Below, piece after piece: positions 31,934 to 37,196 of a stretch of DNA of 37,196 nt. Source of the DNA: an uncultured Oscillospiraceae bacterium (GTDB lineage Bacteria; Bacillota; Clostridia; Oscillospirales; Oscillospiraceae). The stretch covers positions 1 through 37,196 of the forward strand of contig CANPXW010000012.1 in NCBI GenBank assembly GCA_947587025.1. Reading direction: 5' to 3'. Under the pieces are notes generated by a model. It did not search any database. It was not told where the DNA came from and saw only the letters and a program-made list of their open reading frames with translations. The stretch's first letter is position 1; the number at the start of each line of letters is the position of its first letter. The position numbers and the translations under genes were made by a program.

Positions 31934-34024
31934 ATGAGAAAGCTGATAAGCACCGGACGGCTGGCCGTTTTGGGCATTTTCGTCTTCGCTGTGCTGAGCA
32001 TCTTCTTTGTCAAACTCTATCAACTGCAGATCGTGGACGGCAACCGATACTATGAGGAGTCCATCAACTCCATCCACTCCGAGGAGGACGTGGTGGCGGC
32101 GCGGGGCAACATCATGGACCGGTACGGCCGGCTGCTGGTATCCAACCGCAACTGCAACAACCTGCTCATCGACGTGAACAAGCTGTTCTACTCCGGCCTG
32201 GACGACAACGAGATCAACGCCCGCATCCTGCAGATGTGCCAGATCATCGACGCCAACGGCGACAGCTACAACGACGAGCTGCCCATCTCCCAGGACCCGC
32301 CCTGGGAATTCGAGGAGATGAGCATCTGGCAGTCCACGCTGATGAACGGCTGGCTGGAGCAGAACGATCTGCCCCTGGACGCCTCCGCCGTGGAGGTGAT
32401 GGCCATGATGCGCACCCGCTACGGCATCGACGGCAACTACAGCGCCCAGGACATGCGCATCATCGCTGCCATACGCTACGCGGTGAACGTGCGCTATATC
32501 GTGCCCACCGCCGACTATATCTTCGCCCAGGACGTGTCCATCAACACCATCACGTCCCTGATGGAGGCGGACCTGGACGGCTTCGACGTGCAGGTCAGCT
32601 ACATGCGGGAGTACAACACCTCCTACGCGCCCCACATCCTGGGCTACACCGGCGCCATGAGCGACACCCAGTATAAGAAATACAGCGAGCTGGGCTACCC
32701 CATGAACGCCATCGTGGGCCAGGCCGGCGCGGAGGCCGCATTCGAGGAGCTGCTCCACGGCACGGACGGCAAGATGGAGGTCACCAGCACCAGCGAGGGC
32801 ATCATCACTGGCACCAGCTACTCCAAAATGCCCCAGCCGGGCAACAACATCTACCTGACCCTGGACATCGAGATGCAGGGCGTGGCGGAGGCGGCGCTGG
32901 CAAACTACATCGAGGATGCCAACATCCAGACCGCAGACCGCAACGCCATGTATCTGCTCCAGGGCCAGCGGGACAAGATCAAGGAGCTGATCACCGGCGG
33001 CGCCATCGTGGCAGTGGACGTCAACTCCGGCGAGCCGCTGTGCATCGCCAGCTACCCCTCCTTCAACCTGGAGACCTTCTGGGACGACTATGCCACCCTC
33101 ATCGAGGACGAGGCCAACCCCCTGATGAACCGGGCCCTGCAGGGCATGTACTCCCCCGGCTCCACCTTCAAGCCCTGCGTGGCCATCACCGCCCTGGCGG
33201 AGCATCTGGTCAGCGCCACGGAGGAGATCACCTGCACCGGCCTTTACGACAAATACGCCGACGCGGGCTTCGTGGCCCGCTGCTCCGGCATCCACGGTCC
33301 CGTCACGGTGGACAAGGCCATCACCTACAGCTGCAACTACTACTTCTTCACCATGGGCGACCGGGCGGAGATCGACCGCATCGACAAGTACGCCGCCCTG
33401 CTGGGCCTGGGCGAGAGCACCGGCATAGAGCTTTACGAGGAGAAGGGCCACGTGGCCTCCAAGGCCTACAAGGCGGAGCTGTGGGCCGGCACCCGCGACG
33501 CCAACTGGTACTCCGCCGACAACCTGCTGGCCGCCATAGGCCAGTCTGTGCACGGCCTGACGCCTCTGCAGCTGGCCCGGTACGCCGCCAGCCTTGCCAA
33601 CGGCGGCAAGACCTACAGCTGCTCCATCCTCAAGTCTGCCTCCAGCTACGACTACTCCGAGAGCGTGTATGAGCGCGAGCCGGAGGTCATGAGCGAGGTC
33701 AAGCTGGAGCAGTACATGTGGGACCTGATACACTCCGGGATGCGGGGCGTGGTCACGGAAGGTACCGCCCAGCCGCAGTTCCGGGATTTCCCCTACGAGG
33801 TGGCCGCCAAGACCGGTACCACCGAGACCAACTCCAGCACCGCCGACGCCTTCTTCATCTGCTACGCCCCCTATGAGGACCCGGAGATCGCCATCGCCGT
33901 GGCGGTGGAGAACGGCTCCTTCGGCGCCAACACATCCCTGCTGGCCCAGGACGTGCTGCGCTACTTCTTCGAGTTCCGCCAGGCCACCCAGGCCAACGAG
34001 CGGGAGCTGACGTACCTGCAGTAA
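31934..34024 (+). CDS. mrdA: Penicillin-binding protein 2, class B transpeptidase of the elongasome
   Basis: A 696-residue peptidoglycan transpeptidase. A short cytoplasmic tail and membrane helix (LAVLGIFVFAVLSIFFVKLYQLQ) are followed by the PBP dimerisation domain (ARGNIMDRYGRLLVSN near residue 57). The transpeptidase domain has its active-site motifs in order: SxxK as STFK (S410), SxN as SCN (S466) and KTG (K626). Clustering with mreC and mreD marks it as the rod-shape PBP2 rather than a division PBP3. The upstream 55 bp contain a remnant of the structured repeat, and no strong ribosome site is evident before ATG 31934. Confidence 0.95.
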   Translation: MRKLISTGRLAVLGIFVFAVLSIFFVKLYQLQIVDGNRYYEESINSIHSEEDVVAARGNIMDRYGRLLVSNRNCNNLLIDVNKLFYSGLDDNEINARILQMCQIIDANGDSYNDELPISQDPPWEFEEMSIWQSTLMNGWLEQNDLPLDASAVEVMAMMRTRYGIDGNYSAQDMRIIAAIRYAVNVRYIVPTADYIFAQDVSINTITSLMEADLDGFDVQVSYMREYNTSYAPHILGYTGAMSDTQYKKYSELGYPMNAIVGQAGAEAAFEELLHGTDGKMEVTSTSEGIITGTSYSKMPQPGNNIYLTLDIEMQGVAEAALANYIEDANIQTADRNAMYLLQGQRDKIKELITGGAIVAVDVNSGEPLCIASYPSFNLETFWDDYATLIEDEANPLMNRALQGMYSPGSTFKPCVAITALAEHLVSATEEITCTGLYDKYADAGFVARCSGIHGPVTVDKAITYSCNYYFFTMGDRAEIDRIDKYAALLGLGESTGIELYEEKGHVASKAYKAELWAGTRDANWYSADNLLAAIGQSVHGLTPLQLARYAASLANGGKTYSCSILKSASSYDYSESVYEREPEVMSEVKLEQYMWDLIHSGMRGVVTEGTAQPQFRDFPYEVAAKTGTTETNSSTADAFFICYAPYEDPEIAIAVAVENGSFGANTSLLAQDVLRYFFEFRQATQANERELTYLQ

Positions 34025-34088
34025 AGACAAACACTCGCCAAACATCATGCCTTCGGACATGTTGAATCTATAGATCGGAGACATCTCT

Positions 34089-34493
34089 ATGAACATCGCA
34101 CTTATGGCACATGACGGCAAAAAAGAGCTGATGGTGCAGTTCTGCATCGCCTACTGCGGCATCCTGGCCGAGCACAACATCGTGGCCACCAATGCCACGG
34201 GCAAGCTGGTCAGCGAGGCCACGGGCCTGCCCATCCACCTGTACATGGGCTCGGCTCAGGGCGGCATCCAGCAGATCGGCGCCCGCATCGCCTACAACGA
34301 GATCGACTTGGTGCTTTACTTCGCTGACCCCTACCACCCGGAGCTGTTCGGCCCGGTGAATGAGATCGCCCTGCTGTGCGCCAACCACAACATCCCCTTC
34401 GCCTCCAACATGGCCACGGCGGAGATCCTGGTCCAGGGCCTGCGCCGGGGCGACTTTGCATGGCGTGACATCGTCAATCCCAAAAAGAACTGA
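34089..34493 (+). CDS. Methylglyoxal-synthase-like protein lacking key catalytic residues
   Basis: A 134-residue MGS-fold protein that follows the methylglyoxal synthase pattern along its whole length (MNIALMAHDGKKELMVQF, ATNATGKLVSEATGL, YNEIDLVLYFADP, HNIPFASNMATAEILV). The catalytic loop, GPxGGDQQ in E. coli MgsA with the general base Asp71, reads GSAQGGIQQ here, so the Asp is Ile60. The second acidic site (E. coli Asp101, in DPDVKALL) reads GPVNEIALL, without Asp, and His98 is also not conserved; only the Asp91 equivalent (Asp80) remains. It may have lost the dihydroxyacetone-phosphate reaction and kept a binding or regulatory role. CGGAG lies 8 nt before the ATG. Confidence 0.85.
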   Translation: MNIALMAHDGKKELMVQFCIAYCGILAEHNIVATNATGKLVSEATGLPIHLYMGSAQGGIQQIGARIAYNEIDLVLYFADPYHPELFGPVNEIALLCANHNIPFASNMATAEILVQGLRRGDFAWRDIVNPKKN

Positions 34494-34506
34494 GCGGGGA
34501 ACATTC

Positions 34507-35844
34507 ATGGAGAAGATCAAACCCCGGACCCTGTCCGGGTTTATGGAGCTGCTTCCGGGGCCCCAGGCCCAAATGGACGCGGTGATGCGCGTGCTGCGCG
34601 AAACTTACGAGCTGTACGGCTTCACGGCCCTGGACACCCCGGCCGTGGAGTCGGCTCAGGTGCTGCTGGCCAAGGGCGGCGGCGAGACGGAAAAGCAGAT
34701 CTACCGCTTTTCCAAGGGAGACACCGACCTGGCCCTGCGCTTTGATCTGACGGTCCCCCTGGCCAAGTATGTGGCCATGAACTACGGCCAGCTGGCCTTC
34801 CCCTTCCGCCGGTATCAGATCGGCAAGGTCTATCGGGGGGAGCGGGCCCAGCGGGGCCGCTTCCGGGAATTCTACCAGGCGGACATCGACGTGATCGGCG
34901 ACGGCGCGCTGGACATCGCCAACGACGCGGAGATGCCCGCCGTCATCTGCGAGGCCCTGCGCCGGCTGGGCATCGAGCGGTTCTGCATCCGCATGAACGA
35001 CCGGAAAATTTTAAACGGCCTGTTCGCGCTGCTGGGCGTGGGAGAGCAGGCCGCCGCTGTGCTGGGCGCGGTGGACAAGCTGGAGAAGATCGGCCGGGAG
35101 AAGGTGGCCGCCATCCTGACGGAGCTGGGCATGGGTCCGGACAAGGCGGACCAGCTTCTGGACATCCTCACCAGCGCCGACCCCATGGCCACCCTGGACG
35201 CCCTGGCCGGGAAAAATGAGACCCTGGACGCCGGCCTTGCCGAGCTGCGCGCCGTCACGGCGCTGCTGCCGGGGCTGGGCGTGCCGGACCATGCCTGGCG
35301 GGTGGACCTGACCATCGCCCGGGGGCTGGACTATTACACCGGCATGGTGTACGAGACCCAGCTGCTGGACTATCCGGAGGTGGGCTCTATCTGCTCCGGC
35401 GGCCGGTACGACGACCTGGCCGGGTATTATACCAGCCAAAAGCTGCCCGGCGTGGGCCTGTCCATCGGCGTGACGAGGCTGTTCTACATCCTCCAGGAGC
35501 AGGGGCTGCTCAACGAGGAGCTGCCCACCGCCCCCTGTGACGCGCTCATCATCCCCCTGGGGGAGGACATGGACTGGGCCGTGCGCTGCGCCGCCGCACT
35601 GCGGGCCGAGGGCGTGCGCACCCAGGTGTACGCCGAGCGGAAGAAGGTCAAGGCCAAGTTCGCCTACGCGGACAAGCTGGCCGTGCCCTACGCCGCAGTG
35701 GTGGGCGGCGACGAGGCCGCCTCCGGCACCGTGGGTCTGAAAGACCTGCGCACCGGCCAGCAGGTGACCGTCACTCCCGCCGAGGCAGCCGCCATCATTT
35801 TGAAGAGCAAAGCCAGGCTCGTGAAGCCTGTGAAAGGAAGTTAA
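34507..35844 (+). CDS. hisS: Histidyl-tRNA synthetase
   Basis: A 445-residue class II synthetase charging tRNA-His. Motif 1 region PRTLSGFMELLPGPQAQMDAVMRVLRETYELYGF, motif 2 YQIGKVYRGERAQRGRFREFYQADIDVIG, the HisRS-specific ARGLDYYTGMVYE block and motif 3 GLSIGVTRLFYIL are all present. A C-terminal anticodon-binding domain (DALIIPLGEDMDWAVRCAAALRAEGVRTQVYAERKKVKAKFAYADKL) separates it from HisZ, which lacks that domain. ATG 34507 lies 13 bp after the previous stop with only GGGGA upstream. It is followed 6 bp later by aspS, the usual hisS-aspS pair. Confidence 0.95.
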   Translation: MEKIKPRTLSGFMELLPGPQAQMDAVMRVLRETYELYGFTALDTPAVESAQVLLAKGGGETEKQIYRFSKGDTDLALRFDLTVPLAKYVAMNYGQLAFPFRRYQIGKVYRGERAQRGRFREFYQADIDVIGDGALDIANDAEMPAVICEALRRLGIERFCIRMNDRKILNGLFALLGVGEQAAAVLGAVDKLEKIGREKVAAILTELGMGPDKADQLLDILTSADPMATLDALAGKNETLDAGLAELRAVTALLPGLGVPDHAWRVDLTIARGLDYYTGMVYETQLLDYPEVGSICSGGRYDDLAGYYTSQKLPGVGLSIGVTRLFYILQEQGLLNEELPTAPCDALIIPLGEDMDWAVRCAAALRAEGVRTQVYAERKKVKAKFAYADKLAVPYAAVVGGDEAASGTVGLKDLRTGQQVTVTPAEAAAIILKSKARLVKPVKGS

Positions 35845-35850
35845 CAAGCT

Positions 35851-37196
35851 ATGACACAGATGCGCACCCATACATGCGGCCAGCTCCGGATGGAGCACGT
35901 GGGCCAAAAGGCCACCATCGTCGGCTGGCTGGAGAACGTCCGGGAGGTGGGCTCCGCCCTGGCCTTCGCGGTGATACGGGACTTTTACGGCGTCACCCAG
36001 GTGGTGGCCGAGACCGAGGATATGGTCAGGACCTTCCGGGCCATCACCAAGGAGAGCACCGTCTCCGTCACCGGCACGGTCCGGGAGCGGGACAGCAAAA
36101 ATCCTAAAATCCCCACCGGGGACGTGGAGATCGTGCCCGAGAAGGTGGAGGTGCTGGGCCGCTGCCACTATAACGAGCTGCCCTTTGAGATCAACCGCAG
36201 CCGGGAGGCGGACGAGACCATCCGGCTCAAGCACCGGTATCTGGACCTGCGCAACCCGGCGGTGAAAAAGAACATCATCCTGCGCTGCAACGTGGTGGCA
36301 GCGCTGCGAAACGCCATGATCGCCCACGATTTTCTGGAGATCACCACCCCCATCCTCACCGCCTCCAGCCCGGAGGGCGCCCGTGACTACCTGGTGCCGG
36401 CCAGAAAGCACCCCGGCAAGTTCTACGCCCTGCCCCAGGCCCCCCAGCAGTTCAAGCAGCTGCTGATGACCTCCGGCTTCGACAGGTACTTCCAGATCGC
36501 CCCCTGCTTCCGGGACGAGGACGCCCGGGGCGACCGCTCCCCCGGCGAGTTCTACCAGCTGGATATGGAGATGGCCTTCGCCACCCAGGAGGACGTTTTC
36601 GCCGTGATAGAGGACGTGTTCCCGCCCATCTTCGCCAAGTACGGCACCTACGACGTGGCCTCCAAGCCCCCCTTCCGGCGGATAAGCTACAACGACGCGC
36701 TGGACACCTACGGCACCGACAAGCCGGATCTGCGCATCGACCTGACCGTGAAGGATATGACCGCCCTGGCCAAGTCCACCGAGGGCTTCCAGCCCTTCCA
36801 GGACGCGGCCATGGTGAAGATCGTGCCCTGCACCGGCTCGGAGCTGACCCGCAAGCACATCGAAAAGCTCTGCGACGACGTGGCGGTGCAGGCCGGCCAG
36901 AAGCCCTACTGGGTGCGCATGGACGACACGGGCGCGCTGGTGGGCGGCGTGGCCAAGTTCCTCGTAGGCCACGAGGAGGCTCTGAAGGAGCTGGGCATGG
37001 CCCCCGGCAGCCTGGCCCTGATCGCCGCCGGCACTCCCGACGCCGCCCGCAAGACTGCGGGCGTGGCCCTGAAGATGCTGGGCGCGGCCGTGCCCGGCCA
37101 CATGGACGAGAAGCGCTATGAGTTCTGCTGGATCGTGGACTTCCCCATGTTCGAGATCGGCGAGGAGTCCGGCCAGCTGGAGTTCTGCCACAACCC
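35851..37196 (+). CDS. aspS: Aspartyl-tRNA synthetase (3' end beyond the window)
   Basis: The first 448 codons of a bacterial-type class II AspRS. The N-terminal OB-fold anticodon domain (HTCGQLRMEHVGQKATIVGWLENVREVGSALAFAVIRDFYGVTQVV) is followed by the catalytic core, with RLKHRYLDLRNPAVKKNI, FLEITTPILTASSPEGARDYLVP, LPQAPQQFKQLLMTSGFDRYFQIAPCFRDEDARGDRSPGEFYQLDMEM (motif 2) and the bacterial GAD-type insertion region. AAAGGAAG is placed 10 nt before ATG 35851. The end is cut by the window, so motif 3 is not seen. Confidence 0.96.
   Translation, partial: MTQMRTHTCGQLRMEHVGQKATIVGWLENVREVGSALAFAVIRDFYGVTQVVAETEDMVRTFRAITKESTVSVTGTVRERDSKNPKIPTGDVEIVPEKVEVLGRCHYNELPFEINRSREADETIRLKHRYLDLRNPAVKKNIILRCNVVAALRNAMIAHDFLEITTPILTASSPEGARDYLVPARKHPGKFYALPQAPQQFKQLLMTSGFDRYFQIAPCFRDEDARGDRSPGEFYQLDMEMAFATQEDVFAVIEDVFPPIFAKYGTYDVASKPPFRRISYNDALDTYGTDKPDLRIDLTVKDMTALAKSTEGFQPFQDAAMVKIVPCTGSELTRKHIEKLCDDVAVQAGQKPYWVRMDDTGALVGGVAKFLVGHEEALKELGMAPGSLALIAAGTPDAARKTAGVALKMLGAAVPGHMDEKRYEFCWIVDFPMFEIGEESGQLEFCHN

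Noticed and set aside
31913-34147. 744-codon minus-strand frame across the PBP2 gene
   Set aside because: Shadow frame rich in Val, Gly and His; the plus strand has all penicillin-binding motifs.
34089-34493. Functional methylglyoxal synthase (mgsA)
   Set aside because: Catalytic Asp71 is replaced by Ile and the Asp101 position has no Asp, so the gene symbol was withheld.
34507-35844. HisZ (ATP-phosphoribosyltransferase regulatory subunit)
   Set aside because: The C-terminal anticodon-binding domain and the catalytic arginine motif are present, and the gene is paired with aspS.

Overview
The window is chromosomal DNA from a GC-rich, strictly anaerobic Firmicute. It most resembles the Oscillospiraceae/Ruminococcaceae (the Flavonifractor, Lawsonibacter and Oscillibacter kind). 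The assignment is inference from gene content: Shine-Dalgarno-rich monoderm genes, a DnaD plus DnaI/DnaC-like pair, a DNA polymerase I whose proofreading domain looks degenerate, a Fur/PerR regulator next to rubrerythrin, an SLH-domain surface protein, and lipoprotein-dependent sugar transport with no local ATPase. No rRNA, tRNA, CRISPR array, prophage or transposase gene was seen.

Layout. (1) 1-5736: an LplB/LplC-type sugar ABC importer on the minus strand (binding lipoprotein, two permeases) runs divergently from a LacI-family repressor. The repressor is followed by two unknown membrane-anchored proteins and a YesL/DUF624 membrane protein. Four near-palindromic LacI-type operators lie between the two operons. 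(2) 5793-7019: a secreted SLH-C39 protein. (3) 7228-13190: polA, then a rimI-tsaD-tsaE-tsaB cluster for the t6A tRNA modification, then upp. Two copies of a structured ~170-180 bp repeat bracket the rimI-upp block. (4) 13488-17456: a membrane-anchored XRE protein with a His/Glu-rich segment and YD-like repeats, then a RloA/RloB-like ATPase plus TOPRIM-like pair, a candidate anti-phage module. (5) 17504-22602: clpB with a ribbon-helix-helix gene on the minus strand, divergent from an Lsa-type ABC-F gene that has a leader peptide and attenuator. (6) 22641-24551: small genes, a candidate type I toxin-antitoxin-like locus, a Fur/PerR regulator and rubrerythrin. (7) 24580-29909: helicase loader and DnaD on the minus strand, an unusual MITE-like array of seven hairpins, then a PHP phosphoesterase and a U32 protein. 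(8) 29900-34024: maf, mreC, mreD and PBP2, the cell-shape cluster. (9) 34089-37196: a methylglyoxal-synthase-like protein lacking key catalytic residues, hisS, and the start of aspS.

The most unusual signals are non-coding. First, the duplicated repeat at 9791-9959 and 13192-13371 has four hairpins that keep their pairing through compensatory changes while one 13-nt loop is identical. Second, the element at 26598-26799 has 13-bp terminal inverted repeats enclosing seven consecutive hairpins and appears to supply the -10 of a promoter. Third, a short convergent RNA/peptide locus lies at 23191-23471. Among proteins, the RloAB pair, the RHH-ClpB operon, the His-rich XRE membrane protein and the catalytically altered MGS homologue deserve attention.
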